Shown here piece after piece: positions 10,415 to 19,156 of a stretch of DNA of 64,000 bases. The position numbers and the translations under genes were made by a program. Every line of letters starts with the position of its first letter. The first letter of the stretch is position 1. The stretch comes from an uncultured Corynebacterium sp. Its GTDB lineage: Bacteria > Actinomycetota > Actinomycetes > Mycobacteriales > Mycobacteriaceae. The notes beneath the pieces were generated by a model. That model was not told the origin of the DNA. It did not search any database and saw nothing but the letters and a program-made list of their open reading frames with translations. Location: positions 1 to 64,000 of the forward strand of contig NZ_CABTZR010000004.1 of assembly GCF_902489365.1 (NCBI RefSeq), read 5' to 3'.

Positions 10415-10879
10415 TTAATTCACCCATTTCCATGTAAAGACGCGGACGTCATCCTCCGAGTCGCGGTTAATTGTGATGGCGAGATACGCATCAGACAGGC
10501 GCTCCATGAAGCCCCCACCCCACTCGGCGACGACGACGGCGTCCTCAATTTCGGTGTCTAAGTCTAGACTGTCCAGCTCCCCCAACGGATCATCCGAATG
10601 ATCGAGCAGGCGGTAGGCATCCACGTGCACCAACGTCGGCCCGCCCACGCGGGAAGGGTGCTCGCGCGCGATGACGAAGGTCGGCGAGGTCACCCGCCCC
10701 TTCACCTGCATTCCGCGGGCAATGCCCTGCGTAAAGGTGGTTTTCCCGGCGCCCAAGGGGCCATCGAGGATCACCAAGTCCCCTGCTTCCAGCGCCGCGC
10801 CTAACTCTTCACCAAAGGCCTGGGCATCCTCCGGGGTGGCAGCCACGCGGCGCCCTTCGTGCGGAAAATCACTGCGCAT
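10415..10879 (-). CDS. tsaE: t6A biosynthesis ATPase TsaE
   Basis: ATPase that drives cycling of the TsaBD complex. Walker A GPLGAGKTTFTQG, SPTFVIAREH, HVDAYRL and VVVAEWG are in family order. I use the ATG giving MRSDFPHEGRR (154 residues) because AAGGAGCTAACG lies just before it. A longer in-frame start at 10939 exists but would overlap alr by 71 bp. The chosen start overlaps the alr stop by 11 bp. Confidence 0.95.
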   Translation of the reverse strand: MRSDFPHEGRRVAATPEDAQAFGEELGAALEAGDLVILDGPLGAGKTTFTQGIARGMQVKGRVTSPTFVIAREHPSRVGGPTLVHVDAYRLLDHSDDPLGELDSLDLDTEIEDAVVVAEWGGGFMERLSDAYLAITINRDSEDDVRVFTWKWVN

Positions 10880-11975
10880 CGTTAGCTCCTTCACAATAGG
10901 TGCGCGTGGTGCGTCCGGTGGGGCGGCACACCACTTCATAGTTGATCGTGCCAGCGGCCGCGGCTAATTCTGTAGCGCTCATACCGCCGCGCCCAAAGAT
11001 AACGGCAGTGTCTCCGGCGCGCACGCCGTGAGGGTTCGCGCCGAGGTCGACGACGATCTGGTCCATGCAGACCCGCCCCACCTGCTGGTAGAGCTCACCA
11101 CCAATGCCTACCTGCAGCGCTCCCTGGAAGGCGCGCGGCAGGCCATCGGCATACCCCACGCTGACGGTGGCGAGCTCGCGGTCACTATCCGCGGTCCAGG
11201 TCAGGCCGTAACATGTGGACTCCCCCGCCGAAATCGGCTTCACGGCAACGACGGAAGCCTCCCACGTCATGGCTGGTTCCAGCCCATGGTCGAGCCCGTC
11301 CACCGGTTCGAGCCCATACAGGGCCACACCGGCGCGCACTTGTTCAAAACGTGCTGAGGGGCGAGTCAATGCCGCCGGCGAATTGGCAAGGTGGTTCAGC
11401 GGACACTCCAGGCCCACGTCGCGGGCAAGCGCTAGGGCCTGGCGGAACTCCGCCTCCTGATGATCATTGTGTGGGTGCTCCGGTTCGTCCGCACAAGCAA
11501 AGTGGGACATGAGGCCGAGGACGGTGATGTGGGGGGCGTCGGCAAGCAGGCGGAAGGTCTCCTCCCACGCATGCTTGTCGACGCCCGAGCGGTGCATCCC
11601 CGTCTCCACCATCACGAAGACTTCGGTGGGAGTCTCGGCGGCAATGAGTGCTTGGGCGTGCGCCAGCGAAGGGATGCCGATCTGGATACCAGCGGCGAGG
11701 GCCGGGGCGATGTCCTCTGTTGGCTCCCACAGCCAAGCAGCGATGGGGAGGGTGTCGATCACCTTCCGCAAAGCTACTGCCTCAGCTAAGGTGGCCACCC
11801 CGAAGGCGTCTGCCCCCGCCTTCGCCATGACCGGTGCGCAGCGCTCGATGCCGTGGCCATAGGCATCCGCCTTGACCACGCACATGAGGCGGGCCGGGGC
11901 CACCGCCTCCTTCACGCGAGCAACATTGTGGGCAATAGCGTTGAGGTCAACGGTGGTTTTTAACATACCCACCAT
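10869..11975 (-). CDS. alr: Alanine racemase
   Basis: PLP enzyme interconverting L- and D-alanine for peptidoglycan. 368 residues from the first ATG. The PLP lysine is in VVKADAYGHG (~Lys35), and the C-terminal beta-domain has the catalytic tyrosine region SVGYADGLPR and the RVCMDQ loop. A second ATG three codons in (MLKTTVD) is about as plausible, since neither has a strong binding site. It lies 22 bp after glmS in the same direction, so both wall-precursor genes are probably cotranscribed. Confidence 0.97.
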   Translation of the reverse strand: MVGMLKTTVDLNAIAHNVARVKEAVAPARLMCVVKADAYGHGIERCAPVMAKAGADAFGVATLAEAVALRKVIDTLPIAAWLWEPTEDIAPALAAGIQIGIPSLAHAQALIAAETPTEVFVMVETGMHRSGVDKHAWEETFRLLADAPHITVLGLMSHFACADEPEHPHNDHQEAEFRQALALARDVGLECPLNHLANSPAALTRPSARFEQVRAGVALYGLEPVDGLDHGLEPAMTWEASVVAVKPISAGESTCYGLTWTADSDRELATVSVGYADGLPRAFQGALQVGIGGELYQQVGRVCMDQIVVDLGANPHGVRAGDTAVIFGRGGMSATELAAAAGTINYEVVCRPTGRTTRTYCEGANDAQ

Positions 11976-11997
11976 TGTGCCACTTGAGGGCTCAGCG

Positions 11998-13869
11998 CTA
12001 TTCGACGGTCACGGACTTCGCCAGGTTGCGCGGCTGGTCCACGTCATAGCCCTTGGCGGTGGCTACACCGCAGGCGAAAATCTGCAGCGGAACGGTAGCC
12101 AGCAGCGGCTGCATCAGCGTCGGCGCCTGCGGGATGCGGATGGTGTGGTTGGCGTAGGCCTCGACGGCCGCGTCGCCTTCTTCCGCGATGACGATGGTGA
12201 TAGCACCGCGGGCGCGGATCTCCTGGATGTTGGAGACGACCTTAGCGTGCAGGGAATCGCGGCCGCGCGGGGAAGGCACGATGACGAAGACCGGCTGGCC
12301 CTCCTCGATGAGCGCGATCGGGCCATGCTTGAGCTCGCCGGCAGCGAAACCTTCGGCATGCAGGTAGGCGATCTCCTTGAGCTTGAGCGCGCCCTCCAGC
12401 GCGACTGGGAAGCCGACGTGGCGGCCGAGGAAGAGCACCGACTTAGCGTTCTCCATAGCGTTGGCCAGATCGTAGACCTGCTTCTCGTTGTCGATGACTG
12501 CCTGGACCTTATCCGGCATCGCACGCAGGTCATTCAAGACGGAGTTGACCTCATCGGAGAACATGTTGCCGCGCAGGCGCGCCAGGTAGAGGCCCAGCAG
12601 GTAGGTCGCGGTGATCTGTGCCAGGAAGGCCTTGGTGGAGGCCACGGCGATCTCCGGGCCGGCATGGGTATACAAAGCGGCGTCGGACTCGCGCGGGATG
12701 GAGGAACCCTGGGTGTTGCAAATAGCAATCACCTTGGCGCCCTGCTGGCGGGCGTGGCGCACGGCCATGAGAGTATCCATGGTCTCGCCCGACTGGGACA
12801 GGGCCACGACCAGGGTCTTCTCGTTGACGATCGGATCGCGGTAGCGGAATTCGTGAGCCAGCTCCACCTCACACGGGATGCGGCACCAGTGCTCGATGGC
12901 GTAGCGCGCGACGTGTCCGGCATAAGCGGCGGTGCCGCAGGCGATGACGATGATCTTGTCGATGGACTTGAGCACCGACTCCTCGATGCGGATCTCATCG
13001 AGGACCAGGTTGCCAGTCTCGTCGAGGCGGCCCAGCAACGTATCGCGCACGGCCGCTGGCTGGTCGTGGATTTCCTTCTCCATGAAGGAGTTAAAGCCGC
13101 CCTTTTCAGCAGCAGCGGCGTCCCATTTGATCTCGAAAGGCTTGCCCTGGGCCGGGTTGCCGTCGTAGTCGGTGATCTCGATGTCATCCGCGGTGATGGT
13201 CACGACCTGGTCGTTGTCCATCTCCACGGCGGACTTGGTGTAGTCGATGAAGCCGGAGACATCCGAGCCGAGGAAGTTCTCGCCCTCGCCCAAACCGATG
13301 ACCAGCGGCGAATCGCGGCGCGCAGCCACGATTCGGTCTGCCTGCTCGGCATGAATAGCCAAGAGGGTGAACGCACCTTCCAGGCGCTTGCCGGTCAACT
13401 GCATGGCCTTGGTGAGGTCGCCGTGGGCCTCGTTGTGGAAGACATCCGCCAGCAGGGTGGCGGCAACCTCAGTATCGGTCTCGGACACAAAGTTATGGCC
13501 CTTGCCCTCCAGCTCGCTCTTGAGCTCGGCGAAGTTCTCGATGATGCCGTTGTGCACGACGGCGAGCTTGCCGCCGTCCACCACGTGCGGGTGGGCGTTC
13601 AGATCGGTTGGACCACCGTGGGTTGCCCAGCGGGTGTGCCCGATGCCCAGGACGGAATCCTTGAGTGGGCGCGCAGCGATTTCAGCTTCCAGCGCAGCGA
13701 CCTTTCCAGCCTTTTTGCGCCAGGAGATCTCCCCATCGGCGTACATTGCGACGCCTGCTGAGTCATAGCCGCGATACTCCAGTCGGCGCAGGCCCTCCAG
13801 CACAACGTCGAGGGCAAAGTACTCACGACCATCGGTGTTATGGCCAATGTATCCAACGATTCCACACAT
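11998..13869 (-). CDS. glmS: Glutamine-fructose-6-phosphate aminotransferase (isomerizing)
   Basis: Makes glucosamine-6-phosphate from fructose-6-phosphate and glutamine, the entry to UDP-GlcNAc. 623 residues. The start is fixed by the MCGIVGYIG amino terminus: Cys2 becomes the N-terminal nucleophile after Met removal. The class II amidotransferase domain covers ~1-235, followed by two SIS sugar-binding domains (SQSGETMDTL; the C-terminal one around ELKHGPIALIEEG) and the terminal LAKSVTVE. A longer frame reaching 13911 is not the start. It heads the minus-strand run through alr. Confidence 0.98.
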   Translation of the reverse strand: MCGIVGYIGHNTDGREYFALDVVLEGLRRLEYRGYDSAGVAMYADGEISWRKKAGKVAALEAEIAARPLKDSVLGIGHTRWATHGGPTDLNAHPHVVDGGKLAVVHNGIIENFAELKSELEGKGHNFVSETDTEVAATLLADVFHNEAHGDLTKAMQLTGKRLEGAFTLLAIHAEQADRIVAARRDSPLVIGLGEGENFLGSDVSGFIDYTKSAVEMDNDQVVTITADDIEITDYDGNPAQGKPFEIKWDAAAAEKGGFNSFMEKEIHDQPAAVRDTLLGRLDETGNLVLDEIRIEESVLKSIDKIIVIACGTAAYAGHVARYAIEHWCRIPCEVELAHEFRYRDPIVNEKTLVVALSQSGETMDTLMAVRHARQQGAKVIAICNTQGSSIPRESDAALYTHAGPEIAVASTKAFLAQITATYLLGLYLARLRGNMFSDEVNSVLNDLRAMPDKVQAVIDNEKQVYDLANAMENAKSVLFLGRHVGFPVALEGALKLKEIAYLHAEGFAAGELKHGPIALIEEGQPVFVIVPSPRGRDSLHAKVVSNIQEIRARGAITIVIAEEGDAAVEAYANHTIRIPQAPTLMQPLLATVPLQIFACGVATAKGYDVDQPRNLAKSVTVE

Positions 13870-13877
13870 GGAACGGA

Positions 13878-13905
13878 ATTTTACAGCATGATTTATCGTG
13901 CCGAA
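13878..13905 (-). promoter_or_regulatory. Putative glmS promoter
   Basis: On the minus strand TTCGGC and TAAAAT are separated by 16 bases. The -10-like hexamer ends 8 bases before the glmS ATG, so the transcript would be leaderless or nearly so, a common arrangement in corynebacteria. Sequence match only. Confidence 0.4.
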
Positions 13906-13977
13906 CCGCAAGGAGCGTGCTTAAAACCTTCCCCCACCTATCTGGTACATGTCCACCTCTTTGTCTACGCTTTCCTC

Positions 13978-13983
13978 TATTCT
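13978..13983 (+). promoter_or_regulatory. Putative -10 element for a leaderless mRNA of the hydrolase-fold gene
   Basis: TATTCT ends 7 bases before the GTG at 13991, the spacing expected if transcription starts on the initiation codon. No convincing -35 and no ribosome binding site is seen. Confidence 0.4.
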
Positions 13984-13990
13984 GTAAAGC

Positions 13991-14824
13991 GTGTCTGCGA
14001 ATTTGAAGAAGCATCTCGGTACGTTGTCCAAGCGCGGCCCGCACCGCGTCCTCGTTGGGGACCTGTCTTATGCAGGGCTGGAAGGCAAGGTCTACACCCC
14101 TGCTGAAGGCAAAGGCCTGCCCGCCGTGGCGTTTGCTCACGACTGGACAAAGAACATCAAGGACTACCACGCCACCCTGCGCCACCTGGCCAGCTGGGGC
14201 ATCGTGGTGGTTGCTCCCGATACGGAGACTGGTGTCTTTGCCAAGCACCGTAACCTGGCTGCTGACCTCGAATCGGCCCTGCAGATTGCCGCCGGCGTTA
14301 GGCTAGGCGCTGGCAAGATTTCGGTGTCAGCCTCCAAGCTGGGTGTCTTCGGCCATGGCATGGGCGGCGGCGTAGCCACCTTGGCTGCCGTGGATAACCC
14401 GAAGGTCCGCGCCGTCGCAGCCCTCTACCCTGCTGATACCTCACCATCCGCCGTTCAAGCTGCCCGCACTGTTAAGGCGCGCGGCCTCGTTATCGGCGCG
14501 GGCCAGGATGACATCTTCCGTGCCGGCAACCCCGCGAAGCTGGCCAACGCGTGGGGCGGACCGGTGGCCTACCGGGAGATTGCCAAGGGCACGCAGTCCG
14601 GTTTCAGTGAGGATAAGTTCTTCAAGTTGGCACTCGGTTCCGGCTTCTTCCAGGGCTCCGCAGTCGAGACCGCCCGCGGCCTTGTGACCGGCTTCTTCCT
14701 TTCCACCCTGGCTGGCGAATCCAAGTATGACGGCTTTGCGGCTGCCGACGCCTCCGCGAAGGGCGTTGAGAGCTTCACCGGCGAGGACTTGGCCCAACGC
14801 GCCGGATTTGAGCACAGCAAATAA
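13991..14824 (+). CDS. Alpha/beta-hydrolase-fold protein lacking the nucleophile serine
   Basis: 277 residues, dienelactone hydrolase/chlorophyllase-like fold. A strand with AVAFAHDWTKNIKDYHATLRH (oxyanion/early loop region) is followed by IVVVAPDTE, then the elbow strand KLGVFGHGMGGG. The family elbow is G-x-S-x-G, but here it reads GHGMG, with glycine where the serine nucleophile should be. It could be a binding or structural protein rather than an esterase. GTG start, apparently leaderless. It is divergent from glmS; M. tuberculosis has an uncharacterised gene at this place (Rv3438, from memory). Function unknown. Confidence 0.82.
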   Translation: MSANLKKHLGTLSKRGPHRVLVGDLSYAGLEGKVYTPAEGKGLPAVAFAHDWTKNIKDYHATLRHLASWGIVVVAPDTETGVFAKHRNLAADLESALQIAAGVRLGAGKISVSASKLGVFGHGMGGGVATLAAVDNPKVRAVAALYPADTSPSAVQAARTVKARGLVIGAGQDDIFRAGNPAKLANAWGGPVAYREIAKGTQSGFSEDKFFKLALGSGFFQGSAVETARGLVTGFFLSTLAGESKYDGFAAADASAKGVESFTGEDLAQRAGFEHSK

Positions 14825-14863
14825 AGCTCCAACGAAATAACGCTTCACGGCGCGGCTTTTCCT

Positions 14864-14902
14864 AACTACAGCAGGACGATCAGTTGTCGTCCTGCTGTAG
14901 TT
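14864..14902. terminator. Bidirectional hairpin between convergent genes
   Basis: A perfect 16-bp stem (14864-14879 with 14887-14902) and 7-base loop, followed on the plus strand by TGTTTT. The right arm and loop include the last codons and stop of the minus-strand gene at 14880. It probably terminates the plus-strand hydrolase-fold gene. Confidence 0.8.
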
Positions 14903-15104
14903 GTTTTAGCTTAGGGACTTCAAGAAAATACCAGGCAATAAGTGCAATGCCCGGCAGAAGCAACTGAGCGGCCGTCCACAGCTTTATGTGGGACATTTCT
15001 CTGTCGAATTTAATCTCAATGCCAAGCACAACAAAAGCCACCAAGAGATACAGCATGGGAAGAACGCCCCACAGGACGTCATAAAGCCAAGGCACTGTTG
15101 TCAT
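14880..15104 (-). CDS. Small membrane protein, PLDc_N-like
   Basis: 74 residues with two transmembrane helices (~9-30 and ~43-62) and a short charged tail ending in LQQDDN. The second helix, with KLWTAAQLLLPGIALIAWYF, resembles the PLDc_N family of two-helix proteins; the match is by eye and weak. The ATG lies about 95 bp past the stop of the Gln/His-rich gene upstream. Its last codons form one arm of the terminator hairpin shared with the convergent gene. Role unknown. Confidence 0.7.
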   Translation of the reverse strand: MTTVPWLYDVLWGVLPMLYLLVAFVVLGIEIKFDREMSHIKLWTAAQLLLPGIALIAWYFLEVPKLKQLQQDDN

Positions 15105-15202
15105 GCGGCATTCTCCTCACCCTGGTTGATACGTGCAGTAGGCAGTCACCTCACGGTATCACCTGTGATTGCGAGGAACCAGACTTGTTTCTCGCTGCTG
15201 CT

Positions 15203-15475
15203 TCAGCTGCGCCTGAGCACCGACTGCACCTGACCGCGCGGACGGCCCCGGCCCTGCCCCTGCGCTTGACTATGCGGCACGCCCCTGGGCTCTGGGTTTC
15301 GCCCCGGCGTATGTGTGTGCGGCGCATGTGCGTGCGCTTGAGCTTGGGCCGCGCGCTGAGCGGACTTCTCAAGCTCGTCCTGTGCCTTGGCCATCGCTTT
15401 CTCAAACTCCAGCAGCCGTGCGGCTGTGCGCTCACGGAATCCGCGTGCGAACTCATCGAAATCATTGTGCGGCAT
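15203..15475 (-). CDS. Small helical protein with Gln/His/Arg-rich tail, unknown function
   Basis: 90 residues. An N-terminal amphipathic, probably coiled-coil helix (~4-45) is followed by a low-complexity tail rich in Ala, Gln, His, Pro and Arg. The ATG overlaps the stop of the upstream 577-residue gene as TAATG, supporting a real, translationally coupled gene; a GTG 6 bases earlier is also possible. The basic tail contrasts with the strongly acidic partner encoded upstream, so binding between them is conceivable. Not recognised. Confidence 0.65.
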   Translation of the reverse strand: MPHNDFDEFARGFRERTAARLLEFEKAMAKAQDELEKSAQRAAQAQAHAHAPHTHTPGRNPEPRGVPHSQAQGQGRGRPRGQVQSVLRRS

Positions 15476-17208
15476 TACCACTGCCCTGCCTTTCGCGCCT
15501 GTACGGATGGGGAATCTGAGCTTTCATCCGGTGTCGTTTCCGGTGTCATTTCTGGTGCGGCTCCCACCCCAGGGCCCGGCCCAGGGGCTGGCTCAGGGGC
15601 CGGTTCCGGGGCTGGCACCGGTGCCGGCGCTTCCGCTGCCTGCATGTGCGCCAGCTTCTCCGGTGGGGCTTCTGGCTCCGGAACGTTAGCGAGCTCTGGC
15701 GGTGGTGGCGTGACTCCGTTGTCCGGGGCTGGTTCTGGCGCCGCCGGTGGTCCCGGCTCCGGTTCCGGCTGCGGCTCGGGCTCTGGTTCGGGCTCAGGCA
15801 CAGGTTCCGACTCTGGCTCAGGCAGATTCTCAATGAAATCCGCCGCGGCTTCAGCCAGCAGACCAAGCCCCAGAATGGCAACTCCCACGCCTAGGATTCC
15901 CAGACTTCCACAGCAGGATTCCTCCGGCTTGCACTCACAGGCTTCCGCGTTAGGACTCTCGCCGCTGTCTTCCTCACAGTCTTCAGCTTCTACAGGCTCG
16001 TCAGGCTCCTCGGCCTCTTCGACTTCCTGTACCGCCTCCTCCGGGCAGTCAGTCACCTCCGTTTGCACGGGTGCGGTGGGCACGTCAACCTCGCTGGGTG
16101 CCTCAATCCCGGCGTCGGCCGGCGTGGTGGTTCCTACGTCGCGCGGCTGCTCAGTGCAGGTACAAGACTGCTGCTCCTCCTTCTCCGCGTGGCACCCGCA
16201 CGGCTTGTGCTCTTCTTCTGTTGCGGTGGAATCGGGTGTGGGCTGCGCTTGCGCTGCGGGCTCAGTCGGCACGGTATGCGGCGTGTTCGGTTTCGTTGGC
16301 TGAGGCTTATCTTCAGCCGGCGGGCATTCTTCTTCCGTCACCGCCGCGGGCTGGGTTGGCTCAGATTTTTCTGGCGGTGCCACCGGTTTGTCTGGTTCCG
16401 GCTCGACTGGTTGCTGCGGTGCAGCGGGCTGCGCTGTCGGCGCCGGTGCCGTTGGCTGGGCTTGCGCCGGTGCCGTTGGTTCAGCGGGGCTCGCAGGTTT
16501 CGTCGGTTCACAGGGCTCAGGATCCGGTTGTGGGCACTCCTGCGGCTTCTCTTCGCCACCGCATTCAGGCTCAGGCGGGGTTTCCGGCAGCTCCCGCTCG
16601 CATACCTCGGTGCAACGCTTTTCAAACTCGCCGTAGCAATTCTCAATGGCAGTGTCGCGGTCCCGGCAGGTTTGCGAAATGGTGTCGTTCGTCTGGTCGA
16701 TCAGGTCACCGCCAATGCGCGAAACAACCGGGACGATGGCCTTGCCCAACGGGTGCCGCTGCAAGAGCATGGTCAAGATATTTAGCAGCGGAATTACAGC
16801 AGAGATCAACTCCGCTACGGCAGATTCGGAAACACTAACCACGTCTTCGATGGCCTCGGAGCACTGCTGCGCGGACTCCACCAAGTCATCGGCTTCGTCC
16901 CTCTCCTTCTCAAAGTCATCCTGCACGCCGCGCAGGTGATCCATGATTGCTCCCCCAGCCAGCGACAGCACCGTGCCAAGGAGGAAATCCCGCAGACCAT
17001 TGCCGCCGCGCCGCGGACGTCGCGCGCCCATCGCCGACGCGGTATGCGTCACTAGCTCTCCTGGGTTGATCCCGTCGACGGAACCGACCATGTCCCCTAA
17101 CAAATCAATCGGTGTGCTGGGACCGGAGTAGCCGCCAAGGCTCGCAGCCTGAAATTGGGAGACTACCTGTGAATAATCACCCAAGAGCGACTTGATCATC
17201 GTGGACAT
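15475..17208 (-). CDS. Pro/Glu-rich, Cys-rich membrane protein of unknown function
   Basis: 577 residues. Helical N-terminal domain (~1-200) with hydrophobic stretches at ~72-92 and ~130-150 and charged helix DDFEKERDEADDLVESAQQ. A long acidic, proline-rich linker (~205-430) holds about 19 cysteines counted over the whole protein, many as CxC or spaced pairs. A transmembrane helix lies at ~435-460. The Pro/Glu/Ala repeat tail (~462-577) is of the EPEPEP type. It is joined to its neighbours by a 1-bp overlap with the gene before it and TAATG after. M. tuberculosis has an Ala/Pro-rich protein here (Rv3439c, from memory). Possibly a cell-surface or ESX-linked protein; unproven. Confidence 0.78.
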   Translation of the reverse strand: MSTMIKSLLGDYSQVVSQFQAASLGGYSGPSTPIDLLGDMVGSVDGINPGELVTHTASAMGARRPRRGGNGLRDFLLGTVLSLAGGAIMDHLRGVQDDFEKERDEADDLVESAQQCSEAIEDVVSVSESAVAELISAVIPLLNILTMLLQRHPLGKAIVPVVSRIGGDLIDQTNDTISQTCRDRDTAIENCYGEFEKRCTEVCERELPETPPEPECGGEEKPQECPQPDPEPCEPTKPASPAEPTAPAQAQPTAPAPTAQPAAPQQPVEPEPDKPVAPPEKSEPTQPAAVTEEECPPAEDKPQPTKPNTPHTVPTEPAAQAQPTPDSTATEEEHKPCGCHAEKEEQQSCTCTEQPRDVGTTTPADAGIEAPSEVDVPTAPVQTEVTDCPEEAVQEVEEAEEPDEPVEAEDCEEDSGESPNAEACECKPEESCCGSLGILGVGVAILGLGLLAEAAADFIENLPEPESEPVPEPEPEPEPQPEPEPGPPAAPEPAPDNGVTPPPPELANVPEPEAPPEKLAHMQAAEAPAPVPAPEPAPEPAPGPGPGVGAAPEMTPETTPDESSDSPSVQARKAGQW

Positions 17209-17519
17209 CAGTTCACCCCCGTTTCCTGGTTGCCGAATTGGCCAGCGAGGCCACGGTCGACGTCGCCAAAAGCCCGCACCTGCTCACGCGCAGCGCCTGC
17301 GGTGGCCGATATGTTCTCCAAGCGCCACGCACCGCGCTCGTGTAGCCGACTCAGCAATGCCTGAATCTGCGCCCCATGCCCGCTAAAATCCCGTCCCGCA
17401 GAAGACGGGGCAAAGCTCGGCCTGTCCCCGCGGTGCGCGTCACTTTGGGCGCGGGCTTGGTCCATGACGTCGTCGAGAAGCCGCGTGGCTTCCTCCTCAT
17501 CAAAAAATACGTCGGGCAT
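17208..17519 (-). CDS. Small alpha-helical protein, possibly ESX/EspC-like
   Basis: 103 residues from the ATG that follows AAGGAGGGCGCAC; an upstream in-frame start at 17546 is less likely. Two helical halves (FFDEEEATRLLDDVMDQARAQ and AQIQALLSRLHERGAWRLENI) and the ending AFGDVDRGLAGQF resemble small secreted ESX-associated proteins of the EspC/DUF2580 kind, though no WxG motif is present. It heads a three-gene operon with the Pro/Glu-rich protein and the small basic protein, next to glmM. The position corresponds to Rv3440c in M. tuberculosis as I recall. Function unknown. Confidence 0.72.
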   Translation of the reverse strand: MPDVFFDEEEATRLLDDVMDQARAQSDAHRGDRPSFAPSSAGRDFSGHGAQIQALLSRLHERGAWRLENISATAGAAREQVRAFGDVDRGLAGQFGNQETGVN

Positions 17520-17605
17520 GTGCGCCCTCCTTCTCGTCCACAACAAACAGTGATTCCTGCTCTTATTGGACTGAGAAACGTCCCCTTCGGTTCCCCACCA
17601 CTAAC

Positions 17606-17640
17606 AAAAATACGAAACCCCAGGCCAAAAGCCCAGGGTT
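17606..17640 (-). terminator. Rho-independent terminator after glmM
   Basis: On the minus strand a 10-bp stem with two G-U pairs (17631-17640 with 17616-17625) and loop TTTTG is followed by TCGTATTTTTG. It lies just past the glmM stop. Confidence 0.8.
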
Positions 17641-17658
17641 GCGACTATGCGGGTAAAA

Positions 17659-19002
17659 CTAAACTGCAGCAACGACGGCAGCGAGCTTGCCCGCTACCTT
17701 GCGTGCCTGCTCCTTTTCAGCTGCTTCCACCATGACGCGGAAGAGCTCCTCCGTGCCGGAGGGGCGCAGCAGGACGCGGCCCGTATCACCAAGCTCTGCC
17801 TCGGCGGCGGCAATAGCTTCCTTGACTTCGGGTGCGTTGAGGATGACCGCCTTATCGGACACCGGCACGTTGATGAGCACCTGCGGCAATACCGTCATCA
17901 CGGAGGCCAGTTCCTTGAGAGTCTTGCCGGACTTAGCCATGCGCGCCATGATGGACAAGCCTGTCAGCGTGCCATCGCCAGTGGTGCAATCATCCGGCAG
18001 CACCACGTGACCGGACTGCTCGCCGCCCAAGGAGAAATCACCGCGGTTGAGCTCCTCCAGCACGTAGCGGTCACCCACGGCGGTTTCCTTGACCTCGATG
18101 CCCTGCTCCTCCATCGCCAGCTTCAGGCCTAGGTTCGACATCACGGTGGCCACCAGGGTGTTGAAGCGGAGGTCGTTCTCTTCCTTCATGCCCACCGCGA
18201 GGATCGCCATGATCTGGTCACCGTCAACGACGTTGCCCTCGGCATCGACGGCTAGGCAACGGTCGGCGTCACCGTCGTGGGCCAGGCCCAGATCGGCGCC
18301 GTACTCGACGACGGCCTCCTGAGTCTTATCAATGTGTGTCGAACCGCAGTCCTCGTTGATGTTGAAGGCATTGGGCTTGTTGTGGATAGCAATGACCTCA
18401 GCGCCCGCTGCCTCATAGGCCTGCGGGGCGACCTTGGAAGCAGCACCGTTTGCGGTGTCGACAACAACCTTGATGCCGCTCAGATCCGTGGTGACGACCT
18501 CCGCCAGGTGCTTGAGGTAGCGCTCCCGGCCGTCGGGGGCCTCCGAAATAATGCGGCCAATCTTGGTCGCAGTCGGGCCGTCTTCGGCAAGGGTGTCCAT
18601 GGCGGCCTGAATGCGGTCTTCCACCTCATCCGGCAGCTTCTTGCCGCCCGCGGAGAAGAACTTGATGCCATTGTCCGGCATCGGATTATGGGAGGCAGAA
18701 ATCATCACGCCGAGATCTGCCCCAAAATCATCGGTGAGGAACGCGATGGCCGGGGTCGGCAGCACGCCGACGCGCACGACGTCGACGCCGCGCGAGGCCA
18801 AGCCCGAGGCAATCGCCGCATCCAGCATCTCACCGGATACGCGCGGGTCACGCCCGATAATCGCCAGCGGACGGCGCTCATAGGACTCACGGTCCGAGGT
18901 CAGCACCTCAGCTGCTGCTTGCCCTAGGCGCAAAGCCAGAATGGGAGTGAGCTTCTTGTTCGCGAGGCCGCGAACTCCATCGGTTCCAAAAAGTCGAGTC
19001 AT
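17659..19002 (-). CDS. glmM: Phosphoglucosamine mutase GlmM
   Basis: Converts glucosamine-6-phosphate to glucosamine-1-phosphate, the step after GlmS. 447 residues, full length. [10 protein letters not shown] opens the protein. The active-site phosphoserine is in [12 protein letters not shown] (Ser104), the Mg-binding loop is DGDADRC, and the C-terminal phosphate loop is [16 protein letters not shown] terminator follows at once, and about 154 bp separate its start from the divergent membrane-protein cluster. Confidence 0.98.
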   Translation of the reverse strand: MTRLFGTDGVRGLANKKLTPILALRLGQAAAEVLTSDRESYERRPLAIIGRDPRVSGEMLDAAIASGLASRGVDVVRVGVLPTPAIAFLTDDFGADLGVMISASHNPMPDNGIKFFSAGGKKLPDEVEDRIQAAMDTLAEDGPTATKIGRIISEAPDGRERYLKHLAEVVTTDLSGIKVVVDTANGAASKVAPQAYEAAGAEVIAIHNKPNAFNINEDCGSTHIDKTQEAVVEYGADLGLAHDGDADRCLAVDAEGNVVDGDQIMAILAVGMKEENDLRFNTLVATVMSNLGLKLAMEEQGIEVKETAVGDRYVLEELNRGDFSLGGEQSGHVVLPDDCTTGDGTLTGLSIMARMAKSGKTLKELASVMTVLPQVLINVPVSDKAVILNAPEVKEAIAAAEAELGDTGRVLLRPSGTEELFRVMVEAAEKEQARKVAGKLAAVVAAV

Positions 19003-19156
19003 AGTTATTCATTATGCCCGCTCCCCCTTATCTGGCGCAGGTCGGCTCATTCTTATTGAGTAGGCTTCTTCCCGCCTACTGCGCTGCGCACCGGGCCGGT
19101 GGGGAGTTTCCCCAGTTGGCGCGCGCGCTGGGCCGACCTCTGCTTGAATAATTACC

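Noticed and set aside
11872..13761. 629-residue plus-strand frame opposite glmS
   Set aside because: Antisense shadow of a certain gene; no domain seen and no ribosome binding site.
16388..16636. Gly/Ser-rich plus-strand frames opposite the Pro/Glu-rich protein
   Set aside because: Mirror images of the proline and glutamate codons on the other strand; no independent evidence.
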